From: Lysobacter sp. | GTDB taxonomy: Bacteria > Pseudomonadota > Gammaproteobacteria > Xanthomonadales > Xanthomonadaceae | Length of the DNA stretch: 47,490 bases | NCBI GenBank assembly: GCA_019634715.1 | Contig: JAHCAU010000012.1 | Location: 1-47,490, forward strand | Direction: 5' to 3' | In this document: positions 34,405 through 43,208 of the stretch, piece after piece | Layout of the letters: the number at the start of each line of letters is the position of its first letter | Numbering within the stretch: the first letter of the stretch is position 1 | Translations under genes and position numbers: made by a program | Notes under the pieces: generated by a model | Told to the model about the DNA's origin: nothing | The model's database searches: none | The model's input: only the letters and a program-made list of their open reading frames with translations

Positions 34405-35544
34405 ATGCCGACACTCATGAACACGCTGCTGTTGCTGGGGGTGATCCAGGGGGGCATCACGGGCGTCGGGTTGTTGCTGCATGCGGGCCGCAGGAACGGG
34501 ACGCACTGGCTGGCGCTCGCGGTACTGGCGCTGTCGTTGACCTTGCTGCGCCTGTGGACGCACGCCGTGGGCCTGGAATCGCAGCCGCTGTTCCGTCGCC
34601 TGCCGCTGAGTTTCGATCTGGCGATCATGCCGCTCTTCCATCTGTATGCGCTGTCGCTCACCGCCGCGTCGGCGGCTTCGATCCGGCGCGGATTCGCATG
34701 GCTCGCGCCGTGGGCGGTGTTCATGACGTACTCGGTGCTGGTCTACCTGGCGAGTGTCGGGCATGGGGACCTTGCGCGGATGGATGCCGTCGCCGGGCAG
34801 TGGCATTACCCGCTGGTCAAGGACATCGAGGACACGCTGACCGTCGCGTTGAATCTGGTGCTTGCCGGACTGATCTGGCGGCGAATCGGTCGCCATCACG
34901 CCCGCATCGAGCATTGGGTGCCGGAGCGGTTCGCCGCGCTGCTGGGGCTGCTGAAAGCCTGCATGACATTGGCGCTGGTCGCAGCGGCGATCAATCTGAT
35001 CAGCTTCGCCGTACATGACGTGCTGGAACTGGGGGACCGCCATTACGTCAGCCAGGCGGTCGAGGCCTGCTATGTTGCTCTGGTCTACATCGTCGGCATC
35101 GTCGGTTTCCGGCTGAAAGACCTGCCGCAGTTCGCACCGGCCCAGGCCGGGCCACCCGGGCCCGCGCAGACCGAACCGGCCCTAGCGGAGACCTATCGGC
35201 AGATCCAGGCGCTGATGCAGGTCGAGCAGTTGTACACCGATCCGGATCTGAATCTGAACGATGTCGCGAAGCGCCTGAACCTGCCTGCGGCCGAAGCTTC
35301 CAGAGCGATCCGGGACGCCTCCGGCAGGAATTTCCGCACTTACGTCAACGACTTCCGCATCGAGTCCGTCAAGCGGAAGCTGACCGACCCGGGGTATGCC
35401 CATGTGTCGATCCTGGCGATCGCGATGGAAAGCGGCTTCAACTCGGAATCCAGCTTCTACCGGGTCTTCAAGGCTGCCACCGGTCTGTCGCCGACGGCGT
35501 TCCGCTCGAAGCACCCCGGGACCTGCGGAGATGATCCGGTGTAG
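34405..35544 (+). CDS. membrane-anchored AraC-family regulator
   Basis: A 379-residue protein. The first 240 residues form about seven membrane helices (LLLLGVIQGGITGVGLLLHA, WLALAVLALSLTLL, and so on to VALVYIVGIVGF). A Pro-rich linker (PAQAGPPGPAQTEP) joins them to a C-terminal AraC DNA-binding domain with two helix-turn-helix parts: LNLNDVAKRLNLPAAEASRAI and VSILAIAMESGFNSESSFYRVFKAATGLSPTAFR. The layout suggests membrane sensing coupled directly to DNA binding. The ATG at 34405 is chosen as the first before the membrane helices; its ribosome site is close (AGGAC). The divergent lipoprotein hydrolase is the most likely target. Confidence 0.87.
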   Translation: MPTLMNTLLLLGVIQGGITGVGLLLHAGRRNGTHWLALAVLALSLTLLRLWTHAVGLESQPLFRRLPLSFDLAIMPLFHLYALSLTAASAASIRRGFAWLAPWAVFMTYSVLVYLASVGHGDLARMDAVAGQWHYPLVKDIEDTLTVALNLVLAGLIWRRIGRHHARIEHWVPERFAALLGLLKACMTLALVAAAINLISFAVHDVLELGDRHYVSQAVEACYVALVYIVGIVGFRLKDLPQFAPAQAGPPGPAQTEPALAETYRQIQALMQVEQLYTDPDLNLNDVAKRLNLPAAEASRAIRDASGRNFRTYVNDFRIESVKRKLTDPGYAHVSILAIAMESGFNSESSFYRVFKAATGLSPTAFRSKHPGTCGDDPV

Positions 35545-35575
35545 CCAGTCGTCCGGATAAGCAATCCGGCGCCAC

Positions 35576-36319
35576 TCATCGCGGGCCCGCGAGCGCGACC
35601 GCATCGGCGCCTGCCGGGAAATGCAGCTGGTCGGAGACATCGGTCGCGGCACGCCACACGGCATCCGCGACGTCCTGCGGATAGGTGATCGCCTGCGGCT
35701 GCGCGAAGGCGGCGAAGATCGGCTGCGCGTACGCGCCATACGCCTCGGGAATCAGGCCCTGCATGCGTTCGCTGCCGTTCTCGGTGAAGCGCGTGCCGGG
35801 TCCGTAGCCGGGTTCCACCAGTTTGACGCGCACGCCGAAGGCACCGAGTTCGTGCGCGAGCGAGCCGGAGAAGCCTTCCACGGCGGTCTTGCTGCCGGTG
35901 TAGGCGGCGGCGAGCGGCATGCTCGCCAGGGTCACGCTCGACGTGACGTTGACGATCGCGCCGGACCGCCGCTCGCGCATCTGCGGAATGACGGCCTGGC
36001 ACATCGCCATCGTGCCGAAGGTGTTGGTGTCGAAGACATCGCGCACGGTGCGCATGTCGGTGGCCTCGAATGCGCCGACCACGCCGATGCCGGCGTTGTT
36101 GACCAGCACGTCGATCGGCCCGGCGTCGCGAACCGTGCGGGCGATGCTGTCCGGGTCGGTGACGTCGAGCGCCAGGAGGCGCATGCGGTCGGTGTCGGGC
36201 AGCAGGCCGGCGCGCGGCGTGCGCATGGTGGCGATCACGTTCCAGCCCAGGCGATGGAAGTGCAGAGCGGTTTCGAGGCCGTAGCCGGAGGAACAGCCGG
36301 TGATGAGGACTGTGTTCAA
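35576..36319 (-). CDS. short-chain dehydrogenase/reductase (SDR)
   Basis: A 247-residue classical SDR. The cofactor motif is TGCSSGYG, the structural motif NNAG, the catalytic Ser lies in VTSSVTLASMPLAAAYTGSK, with the Y-x-x-x-K pair and the proline-glycine (EPGYGPG) after it. It reduces or oxidises an unknown small alcohol or ketone with NAD(P)(H). A TTG at 36319 with GGGAG six bases upstream is chosen; a GTG at 36349 in the same frame is the alternative. It is transcribed away from an AraC regulator gene 95 bases off, a common arrangement in which the regulator controls the dehydrogenase. Confidence 0.85.
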   Translation of the reverse strand: MNTVLITGCSSGYGLETALHFHRLGWNVIATMRTPRAGLLPDTDRMRLLALDVTDPDSIARTVRDAGPIDVLVNNAGIGVVGAFEATDMRTVRDVFDTNTFGTMAMCQAVIPQMRERRSGAIVNVTSSVTLASMPLAAAYTGSKTAVEGFSGSLAHELGAFGVRVKLVEPGYGPGTRFTENGSERMQGLIPEAYGAYAQPIFAAFAQPQAITYPQDVADAVWRAATDVSDQLHFPAGADAVALAGPR

Positions 36320-36414
36320 GGGTGACTCCCGTGGTTGGTGTGGGGTCACTGTAGTCAGGCGGGGCAGGACGCTCTATCGTCATGCGTCCTGAAAACATTG
36401 GCGGGAGTCCTGCC

Positions 36415-37326
36415 GTGATCGATCCCCTGACCGAAGTGATTTCCCTGCTGCGCCCGGCCGAGGTGCATGCCAAGGCCATCAGCGGTGCCGGCGCCTGGGG
36501 CGTGCGCTATGCCGCGTACGGGCAGCCCAGCTTCTGCGTGGTCACCGACGGCGCGTGCCGGCTGGCGGTGGAAGGTGCCGCGCCCCTGCGACTGGAGGCG
36601 GGCGACTTCGTGTTCCTGCCGGAGACGCCCGCGTTCGTCCTGTCCGGCTTCGAGCCGGTGGAGCCGCAGCCGATCGATCCCTTGCAGGCGGCGGCGCGGA
36701 CCGAGGCCCTGCATCACGGTCCGCGCGACGTCGAACCCGACGTGCGGCTGCTCGGCGGCTACTTCGTCTTCGATTCGCCCGACACCGCGCTGCTGGTGAC
36801 CTTCCTGCCGAAACTCGTGCATGTGCGCAACACCCCGCGGCTGTCGATGCTGGTGCGACTGGTGCGGGAGGAAACGCAGCAGTCGCTGCCCGGTCGCGAC
36901 CTCATCCTGCAGCGGCTGGTGGAAGTGCTGCTGATCGAGGCGTTGCGCGCGGCGCCCGGCGAAGACGCGCCGGCCGGACTGCTGCGGGGCTTGGCCGACC
37001 CGCGGCTGGCGGCTTCGATCCGCGAAATGCATCGCGATCCGGCGCGCGCCTGGACGGTGGAACTGCTGGCGAAAGCCGCCGCGCTCTCGCGTTCGGCCTA
37101 CTTCCAGCGTTTCACGAGCGCGATGGGATTGCCGCCGATGGAGTACCTGCTGGCCTGGCGCATGGCCCTGGCCAAGGATCTGCTGAGCCGCCAGCGCATC
37201 GCCATGGAACAGGTGGCCGAACGCGTGGGCTATGCCTCGGCCAGCACCTTCAGCACCGCGTTCACGCGCCACGTCGGCCGCGCGCCCCGGGTGTTCGCGC
37301 GCGAACTCCGGCGGGCGCGATCGTGA
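36415..37326 (+). CDS. AraC-family regulator with N-terminal cupin domain
   Basis: A 303-residue regulator. The cupin-like N-terminal domain (AraC_binding_2/cupin_6 type) shows GAWGVRYAAYGQPSFCVVTDG and LRLEAGDFVFLPETPAFVL. The C-terminal AraC domain has two helix-turn-helix parts: WTVELLAKAAALSRSAYFQRF and IAMEQVAERVGYASASTFSTAFTRHVGRAPRVF. The GTG at 36415 is chosen because GGGAG lies seven bases upstream and the product then begins MIDPLTEVISLLRP, the usual start of this group; an ATG at 36382 is the alternative. It probably controls the divergent SDR gene. Confidence 0.88.
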   Translation: MIDPLTEVISLLRPAEVHAKAISGAGAWGVRYAAYGQPSFCVVTDGACRLAVEGAAPLRLEAGDFVFLPETPAFVLSGFEPVEPQPIDPLQAAARTEALHHGPRDVEPDVRLLGGYFVFDSPDTALLVTFLPKLVHVRNTPRLSMLVRLVREETQQSLPGRDLILQRLVEVLLIEALRAAPGEDAPAGLLRGLADPRLAASIREMHRDPARAWTVELLAKAAALSRSAYFQRFTSAMGLPPMEYLLAWRMALAKDLLSRQRIAMEQVAERVGYASASTFSTAFTRHVGRAPRVFARELRRARS

Positions 37327-37442
37327 CGAGCGATGGCCGCGCAACGCTCGACAGGGATGTCCTGGATGATGTGCGCCCTGCGAACTCTCCCGCTATCCGG
37401 CTTTTCGAATGCCCCAATCCGCAAGCAAGTGAATAGCGAGCA

Positions 37443-37511
37443 GCCCGGGTAAGCGCAGCGCACCCGGGGGTCTTGCGTCGTTCATCCCGGGTGCGCTGCG
37501 CTTGCCCGGGC
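37443..37511. repeat. long intergenic inverted repeat
   Basis: 26-base arms (37443-37468 and 37486-37511), both starting or ending in CCCGGG and containing GCGCAGCGCACCC or its complement, pair with one difference around a 17-base loop. It lies between convergent genes and may act as a two-way terminator or be another mobile REP-type pair. The rest of 37327-37547 shows nothing else. Confidence 0.65.
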
Positions 37512-37547
37512 GACGGCGACCCGGCGCCCAACGTCAGCGCCGCGTGC

Positions 37548-38102
37548 TCACCACATCAGATCATCCGGCACCTTGAACTGTGCGTAGTACGCGTCGTCTT
37601 CGGAGGTGCTGGCGTCGGGCTCGCTGCCGGCGGCCTGGCCGTGGTCGAGGACGATCATGCCGGCGTCGCGTTCGCGGACCTTGTCGGCGGCGGGGCGGGG
37701 CAGCAGTTCGAAGCGGTCGTCGATGCGGGCGATGACCAGCGCGCCGGAGGAGAGCTTCTTCCGCAGATCGTCGTTGATCAGAATGGTGCGGATGGCGCCA
37801 TCGACGACGAAGCGGTATTCGCTCTCGCCGGTGCGCGGCACCTTGCGGTCGTTGACGATCTGCCGCGCCTGGGCGCGCAGCTCGGCGGCGCGGGCCTGCG
37901 CCTTGCGCTCGGCTTCCAGCGCGCGGTCGCGTTCGACCTTCTCGGCGCGGGCACGCTCGGCTTCGAGCTGGATCTCGCTGGGCCCGGACGCGGCCTTGGC
38001 GTGCCTGGCCTTGTGCTGTTCGCGGGCCACTTCGGCCACCTTGGACTTCTTGACCAGGCCGGCCTTGAGCAGCTGTTCCTGGAGCGGGTTCGCCTTCGCC
38101 AT
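37548..38102 (-). CDS. DUF2058 (YaiL-like) protein
   Basis: A 184-residue protein matching the DUF2058 family. It begins MAKANPLQEQLLKAGLVKKSK, has a long charged helix or coiled coil (EIQLEAERARAEKVERDRAL), and a C-terminal part with YRFVVDGAIRTILINDDLRKKLSSGALVIARIDDRFELLP. The family is described as nucleoid- or polynucleotide-associated but has no proven activity. The start at 38102 is chosen as the family N-terminus; an extension to 38135 is not. It is divergent from the YgjP-like gene with 31 bases between. Confidence 0.85.
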   Translation of the reverse strand: MAKANPLQEQLLKAGLVKKSKVAEVAREQHKARHAKAASGPSEIQLEAERARAEKVERDRALEAERKAQARAAELRAQARQIVNDRKVPRTGESEYRFVVDGAIRTILINDDLRKKLSSGALVIARIDDRFELLPRPAADKVRERDAGMIVLDHGQAAGSEPDASTSEDDAYYAQFKVPDDLMW

Positions 38103-38133
38103 GTCGCCTGTCCCGACGGTGGATGTTCGGGCC

Positions 38134-38667
38134 ATGATACCCGTCGACTTCGCCGCCCGCCCCCTGCCGATGCATGACCTGAAGTACCTCGCCGGCTATC
38201 CGGAACACCTGAAGGCGCGGGTCCGCGAACTCATCGACGCGGGCCGGCTGGGGCCGATGCTGGCCGAGCGCTATGCCGAGCCGCATGCCGTGCGCAACGA
38301 CGGCCAGCTGTACGACTACGTGCAGGCGCTGAAGGACCGGCACCTGCGCAAGTCGGTGCCGCTGGGCAAGGTGGTCTACGACGGCAAGCTGCAGGTGGTG
38401 CAGCACGCGCTGGGTACGCACACGGCGATCTCGCGCGTGCACGGCGGCAAGCTCAAGGCGAGCCGCGAGATCCGCATCGCCAGCGTGTTCCGCGATGCGC
38501 CCGCCGAGTTCCTGAAGATGATCGTGGTGCACGAGCTGGCGCATCTGAAGGAAACCGAGCACGACAAGGCCTTCTACCAGCTGTGCACGCACATCGAACC
38601 CGACTACCACCAGCTGGAGTTCGACCTGCGGCTGTACCTGACGCTGCGGGAGTTCGATTCGCCTTAG
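38134..38667 (+). CDS. YgjP-like zinc metalloprotease (DUF45 family)
   Basis: A 177-residue protein with the zinc motif H133-E-L-A-H137 followed by LKETEHDKAFYQLC, where the downstream His is the likely third ligand. This is the pattern of YgjP/DUF45 and SprT-like metallopeptidases. The N-terminal half has a beta-sheet region (VPLGKVVYDGKLQVVQHALG). No signal peptide is present, so it is cytoplasmic. Its substrate is unknown. An in-frame ATG at 38170 is an alternative start; frames running in from 37606 overlap the DUF2058 gene and are rejected. Confidence 0.8.
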   Translation: MIPVDFAARPLPMHDLKYLAGYPEHLKARVRELIDAGRLGPMLAERYAEPHAVRNDGQLYDYVQALKDRHLRKSVPLGKVVYDGKLQVVQHALGTHTAISRVHGGKLKASREIRIASVFRDAPAEFLKMIVVHELAHLKETEHDKAFYQLCTHIEPDYHQLEFDLRLYLTLREFDSP

Positions 38668-38689
38668 CGACTCGCCGGGAGACGCGCGA

Positions 38690-39040
38690 TCAGGCAGCCA
38701 TCGACCTGCAACTCTCTGCACAGCGACGGCACACGTCTGCGCAGTGCGACATGCGCGGGTCGCTGCCGAAGTCGTCGCAGGATTCCGCGCAATGCAGGCA
38801 GATCTCGGCGCAGGCCGCACAGGTGTGCTCATGCACGTCGACGCCGCGGCGCATGGTGTCCGCGCTGGTCTGGCAGATGTCCGCGCAGGCCAGCAGGAGC
38901 TGGATGTGTTCCGGTACCGCGTGCTCACCGCCGAGCGACAGGCAGTAGGTCGAGGTCTCGATGCACACCGCATGGCACTGGGTGCACAGGGCGATGCAGT
39001 CCTGCAGCGAGCCGGAATCGTGGCGGTCGTGATGGGTCAT
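38690..39040 (-). CDS. Cys-rich four-helix copper-storage protein (Csp/DUF326)
   Basis: A 116-residue cytoplasmic protein with 16 cysteines spaced three to four apart along helices: DCIALCTQCHAVCIETSTYC, LACADICQ, CAACAEICLHCAESC, HCADVCRRCAESC. This is the pattern of copper storage proteins of the Csp3 type, which hold many Cu(I) ions inside a four-helix bundle. The His-rich N-terminus (MTHHDRHD) could also bind metal. The ATG at 39040 follows ACGGAG; the frame to 39103 lacks a ribosome site. There is no signal peptide, so it stores copper in the cytoplasm. No other copper genes are nearby. Confidence 0.9.
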   Translation of the reverse strand: MTHHDRHDSGSLQDCIALCTQCHAVCIETSTYCLSLGGEHAVPEHIQLLLACADICQTSADTMRRGVDVHEHTCAACAEICLHCAESCDDFGSDPRMSHCADVCRRCAESCRSMAA

Positions 39041-39181
39041 GGCAAGGCTCCGTCGGGTGAAGAGGGCCCTTGTCATGCCGCAAGGGACATGCCAGCGATG
39101 CATGTACGCAGCGATCGTGCTGCAGCGTGAAGGGTGCGAAGAAATTGCCGACTGCGGAAGGATTTGACCTGGCGGCAGTGC

Positions 39182-40369
39182 CTAGACCGCCAGCCCGGCG
39201 GCATTTCCAGACGCCCAGGCCCACTGGAAGTTGTAGCCGCCGAGCCAGCCGGTCACGTCCACGACTTCACCGATGAAATGCAGGCCGGGCACGTGCTTGG
39301 ACATCATCGTGCTCGACGACAGTTCGTCCGTATCGACGCCGCCGAGGGTGACTTCTGCGGTGCGATAGCCTTCGGTGCCGTTGGCGACGAGCGGGAAGGC
39401 CTGCAGGAGTCCCGCGATCTCGCGCAGCTGCGGATCGTTGTACTGGCGGATCGGCCGGCTGGGGAACCACACCTCGCACAGGCGCTCGGCGAAGCGCTTC
39501 GGGAACAGCTCGGCGAGCGCGGTGCGCAACTCGATGCCGGGGCGGTTCGCGCGCAGCGATTTCAGCGTCTCGAAGGCGTCGGCCTGCGGCAGCAGGTCGA
39601 GCCGCAACTCGTCGCCGACGTTCCAGTACGAGGAAATCTGCAGGATCGCCGGGCCGCTGACGCCGCGATGGGTGATCAGCATGAAATTGCTGAAGGCGCG
39701 ACCGTTGCACTGCGCCGTGACCGGCAGCGACACGCCGCTGAGGTCGGCGAAGCGCTCCTGGGGCTTGCCGGTCATGGTCAGCGGCACCAGGCCCGCGCGC
39801 GTGGACAGCACGGTGTGGCCGAACTGCCGCGCCAGTTCGTAGCCGAAGCCGGTCGCGCCCATGCTCGGGATCGACAGTCCGCCGGTGGCGACGACCAGCG
39901 ACGGCGCGCGCAGCTCGCCCAGCGTGGTGCGCACGCGGAAGCCGTCGTCGGACTTCTCGACGCCTTCGACGCTGCAGCTGGTATCGATGCGCACGCCGGC
40001 ATCGGCGCACTCGTCGAGCAGCATCTTCACGATCAGCTTGGAGGACTCGTCGCAGAACAGCTGGCCGAGCTCCTTCTCGTGATAGGCGATGCCGTGCGCC
40101 TCGACCATGTCGATGAAGTGCTGCGGCGTGTAGCGCGCCAGCGCCGACTTGCAGAAATGCGGGTTGTTCGAGAGGAAATTCGCCGGCGTGGTGCCGGTGT
40201 TGGTGAAATTGCAGCGCCCGCCGCCGGACATCAGGATCTTCTTGCCGCAGCGGTTCGCGTGCTCGACCACCCGCACGCGCCTGCCGCGCAGTCCCGCCAC
40301 GCGCGCGCACATCAGGCCTGCCGCGCCGCCGCCGATGATGATGACGTCGGTGGTGGTGGGTGCGGCCAT
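39182..40369 (-). CDS. HI0933-type FAD-binding oxidoreductase (BaiN-like)
   Basis: A 395-residue flavoprotein. The N-terminal dinucleotide motif is VIIIGGGAAGLMCARVAG, followed by the family mark ILMSGGGRCNFTN, VVATGGLSIPSMGATGFGYELA, and the C-terminal FAD motif GLHFIGEVVDVTGWLGGYNFQWAWASG. Members are often listed as NAD(P)/FAD-dependent oxidoreductases; some reduce bile-acid intermediates, but the role in free-living bacteria is unclear. The ATG at 40369 is chosen because a 13-bp hairpin (40408-40436) abuts the other in-frame ATG at 40402. It follows nadV on the same strand but is probably separated from it by that hairpin. Confidence 0.87.
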   Translation of the reverse strand: MAAPTTTDVIIIGGGAAGLMCARVAGLRGRRVRVVEHANRCGKKILMSGGGRCNFTNTGTTPANFLSNNPHFCKSALARYTPQHFIDMVEAHGIAYHEKELGQLFCDESSKLIVKMLLDECADAGVRIDTSCSVEGVEKSDDGFRVRTTLGELRAPSLVVATGGLSIPSMGATGFGYELARQFGHTVLSTRAGLVPLTMTGKPQERFADLSGVSLPVTAQCNGRAFSNFMLITHRGVSGPAILQISSYWNVGDELRLDLLPQADAFETLKSLRANRPGIELRTALAELFPKRFAERLCEVWFPSRPIRQYNDPQLREIAGLLQAFPLVANGTEGYRTAEVTLGGVDTDELSSSTMMSKHVPGLHFIGEVVDVTGWLGGYNFQWAWASGNAAGLAV

Positions 40370-40407
40370 CGTGCGGTCGGTGTCCAGGGTGCGGGGTGTC
40401 ATTGTAG

Positions 40408-40436
40408 GCGAGGGCGCCCCGCAGGGGCGCCCTCGC
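40408..40436 (-). terminator. perfect 13-bp hairpin after nadV
   Basis: GCGAGGGCGCCCC (40408-40420) pairs exactly with GGGGCGCCCTCGC (40424-40436) around GCA, five bases beyond the nadV stop. The following sequence on the minus strand has only scattered T residues, so termination may be partial. Confidence 0.6.
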
Positions 40437-40441
40437 ACGGA

Positions 40442-41878
40442 TCACAGCTTCACCGCATCCGCGTTCGCACGCACCTCGTCGAAGGTCCAGTCGCGCAGCA
40501 GGCAGCCGTCCTCCCACACCGTCACCATCGCGTCCTCGAAGCCGGCGGGCATCTCGACTTCGGCCAGCGACGCGGCTTCGGGCGGTACCGGCACGGTCCT
40601 GTAGCTGCCGTACTCGCGATGACGCAGCAGGGTCATGCGGCCGCGCTTGCTCTGCTTGCCCTTGTCGGTGACCGGATCCTTGTACACGTCGATCCAGTGG
40701 CCGTCGACGCGCGCGGCGCTGCACTTGAGGGCGAACTTCTGCGTGTCGCGGTTCAGTTGCTGCAGCAGCGCGCCGCCCATGCCGAAGGCGAGGTTGTCGG
40801 TGGCGTACCCCGCGCTCGTGACGCGTTCGAGGATCGCGCGCAGGCTGGTCGGGTTGATGCCGTCGCCCTGGATCACGCGGACGTGGTTCAGCACCTTGCA
40901 GCCCTTGCCGTTGACCGTGTGCCCGAAGGCCTCGTCGAGCAGTTCGAGGCACTGGTGCACCACCGCGACCGGGTCGCCCGAGTCGGGGCGCACGACCAGC
41001 GTGGCGCCGGAGGCGATGACCTCGTCGCGCAGGGTCTTGCCCCAGTGCTCGCGGATCGCGTGGTAGATGTCGTAGCTGTCCGAGACGACGGCGACGATGC
41101 TGCCGGGTTTGGCGAACTGCCTGAGCATGTTGCGGTAGGCATCGAGCTCGCGCTCGCGACCCCAACTGGTGATCGTGCTGTGTTCGGCGGCGGGGATCGA
41201 GTAGCCGGCCATCGGCGCGTGGTAGTGCGCGCGCGCCAGCAGCAGGCCGGACACGGTGTCGGTGCCCATGAAGTTCACCAGGTGCGCGGCGCCGCCGATC
41301 GCGGCCGATTCCAGGCTGGACACGCCGCGCGCGCCGAAGTCGTGCAGCTTGAACGGCAACTGCCCGGCGGGGTCGTCGCTGGTGCGCTCGAGGAACTGGC
41401 GGATCGTCTGCTTCGCGTGCCAGCTGATCGTGGCGACGGTGATCGGATACCAGATGCGCAGCAGCATCGTTTCGAGATACGACGGCACCCAGAACGCGGC
41501 GGGATCGGTCGACTCGATGGTCATCAGCGCGTGATGCGTAGGCACGACGCTGCCCTCGGGGACCGCACGGATGCGGATCGGCAGATGGCCGCCGAGGCGG
41601 TCGACGATGTCGCGCCAGCCGGCTTCGTTGAACGGCTCGCCGTGCGCGGCGAACAGGTCGCGCGCTTCGTCCACGTCCGCATGGGTGATCGGCGTGGACA
41701 GGTATTCCTTGAGGATCGCCTGCAGGCCGAAGAAGACGGTGCGGTCGTGGACGCCGCCGCGCGATTCGACGTAGAAGAACGTGGCGTCGGTGCCGGTCGG
41801 ATACTGCAGCCAGTGGCTGGCCTTGTAGCTGTCGGTGTTGAGCAGCAGGTTGCGCAGGGAATGGTTGAGCGATTGCAT
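40442..41878 (-). CDS. nadV: nicotinamide phosphoribosyltransferase NadV
   Basis: A 478-residue enzyme of the Nampt family that joins nicotinamide and PRPP to give NMN, the first step of the short NAD salvage route. Family segments include LLLNTDSYKASHWLQYP and YVESRGG at the N-terminus, FKLHDFGARGVSS, the active-site loop VVSDSYDIYHA, VVRPDSGDP, IQGDGINP and AFGMGGALLQQLNRDTQKFALKCS. The ATG at 41878 follows AAGGAG. It is the second gene after a NadM-Nudix fusion (69 bases between), so the two enzymes can work in sequence from nicotinamide to NAD. Confidence 0.95.
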   Translation of the reverse strand: MQSLNHSLRNLLLNTDSYKASHWLQYPTGTDATFFYVESRGGVHDRTVFFGLQAILKEYLSTPITHADVDEARDLFAAHGEPFNEAGWRDIVDRLGGHLPIRIRAVPEGSVVPTHHALMTIESTDPAAFWVPSYLETMLLRIWYPITVATISWHAKQTIRQFLERTSDDPAGQLPFKLHDFGARGVSSLESAAIGGAAHLVNFMGTDTVSGLLLARAHYHAPMAGYSIPAAEHSTITSWGRERELDAYRNMLRQFAKPGSIVAVVSDSYDIYHAIREHWGKTLRDEVIASGATLVVRPDSGDPVAVVHQCLELLDEAFGHTVNGKGCKVLNHVRVIQGDGINPTSLRAILERVTSAGYATDNLAFGMGGALLQQLNRDTQKFALKCSAARVDGHWIDVYKDPVTDKGKQSKRGRMTLLRHREYGSYRTVPVPPEAASLAEVEMPAGFEDAMVTVWEDGCLLRDWTFDEVRANADAVKL

Positions 41879-41947
41879 GACGGGAAGCTCCTTCGCGTCG
41901 GTGGAAGCCGCCGGTCTATCCGGCGACGGAGGTGTCGGCCGTGCGCG

Positions 41948-43024
41948 TCAGACGCGGCCGAGGAAGAATTCGAGGATGTGCAGGTGGTCTTCGTACAGCT
42001 TCGGGCCCATCTCCAGCGCCTCGCTGACCGGCACCCAGCGCGCCTTGTCGGCATCGTCGCCGCCGCGCACGTCGGGCAGTTCGCCGGCCGGAAAATCGAA
42101 GTGGAACGCGTGGGTGATCGTGCGCCCGCGCTGGCTGCGCTCGGGATGGTCGAACACATGCTGCCGCTTCAGCGAACCCTTGAGCACGGCGACCGGGATC
42201 TTCAGTCGGGTTTCCTCGCGCAGTTCGCGCAGGCAGCTGTCGAGCAGCGCTTCGTCCTGGCCGACGAAGCCGCCGGGCAGCGCCCACAGGCCCTTGCCGG
42301 GCTCGGCACGACGGCGCACCAGCAGCACGTGCCCGGAATGCACCACCACCGCGTCGGTGGTGACGAAGGTCGGCGCGTACGGCGCGTCCTTCCATGCCGC
42401 CTTGTACTGTTCGATGAAGCGATATTCGGCGACCAGCTGCGTGTAGGCCGGCGAACTCCTGCGGAAAGCCTCCAGCATCTCGAACACCGGCTGCGGCACG
42501 TTCGCGCGCAGCATGAGGAGTGCCCCATGGAAGTCGATGTCGCCGGCCTCGAACAGATAGCGGCGAAGTTCGGTGGCCGACAGCGCCTCGGTGTGCTGCA
42601 CGTCGACCAGCGGCCACTGCGGGAATTCGCGGAGGTAGTAGCTCGACGCATCCTTGTCGAAGCCGATGAGGCCGACGCGCGCGTTCGCATCGCCGCCATC
42701 GTCGCGGATGGCATCGGCCACCGTGCGCTGCACGCCCGCGACCCACAGGCTTTCGTTGTACAGGTGGTCGCGCAGCGGGCGCAGGATCAGGCGGTCGCCG
42801 GCACCATCGAGCGCGGCCTGGATCATCACCGCCCGCTCGGCGATGGACCACGGATTGCGCAGGGTGCGTGGGGTATCGGCCGAGCCGATCAGGAAGATGA
42901 CTTTTCGCGCGCGCCCCAGTGCGTGGCGGGCGACGGCCGCGTGGCCGTTGTGGAAGGGCTCGAAGCGCCCGATGAAGACCAGATAATCGAAGTCGACCGC
43001 AGTGCGGTCCGGTGTGCGATCCAT
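41948..43024 (-). CDS. nadM: bifunctional NMN adenylyltransferase (NadM-like)/Nudix hydrolase
   Basis: A 358-residue fusion. Residues about 12-185 are the nucleotidyltransferase with FIGRFEPFHNGH (H25-x-G-H28) and the ATP-binding SATELRRYLF segment. Residues about 215-350 are a Nudix domain with PGGFVGQDEALLDSCLRELREET (box near 249-271, intact REL-REE). The first half makes NAD from NMN and ATP. The Nudix half may cut ADP-ribose or related NAD breakdown products, as in other NadM-Nudix fusions. The ATG at 43024 follows GAGGGAG. It is first in the leftward NAD salvage pair with nadV. No NrtR-type regulator gene lies beside it here. Confidence 0.93.
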   Translation of the reverse strand: MDRTPDRTAVDFDYLVFIGRFEPFHNGHAAVARHALGRARKVIFLIGSADTPRTLRNPWSIAERAVMIQAALDGAGDRLILRPLRDHLYNESLWVAGVQRTVADAIRDDGGDANARVGLIGFDKDASSYYLREFPQWPLVDVQHTEALSATELRRYLFEAGDIDFHGALLMLRANVPQPVFEMLEAFRRSSPAYTQLVAEYRFIEQYKAAWKDAPYAPTFVTTDAVVVHSGHVLLVRRRAEPGKGLWALPGGFVGQDEALLDSCLRELREETRLKIPVAVLKGSLKRQHVFDHPERSQRGRTITHAFHFDFPAGELPDVRGGDDADKARWVPVSEALEMGPKLYEDHLHILEFFLGRV

Positions 43025-43147
43025 GAGGCTCCCTCACGGTTGGGTGGACGCCTCGGGTCTGTCCCTTGGCTCGGTATCGATGCTACGCCGATGGCCGGCG
43101 GTTTCAAGTGCCTTGCCGATGCAACATTGCATGCCGGCACATGTCCA

Positions 43148-43176
43148 TTGACCCGGTGGGCGCACAGGCGCAGAAT
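43148..43176 (+). promoter_or_regulatory. sigma-70-type promoter before the attenuator-like leader
   Basis: TTGACC (43148-43153) and CAGAAT (43171-43176) are separated by exactly 17 bases. The expected start point, near 43183, is about 26 bases before a short Leu/Ile-rich ORF. Part of the 522-base gap (43025-43546) that has no ordinary gene. Confidence 0.55.
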
Positions 43177-43208
43177 GCGCGCCTTCATCTCACCTACCCG
43201 GCCAGACC

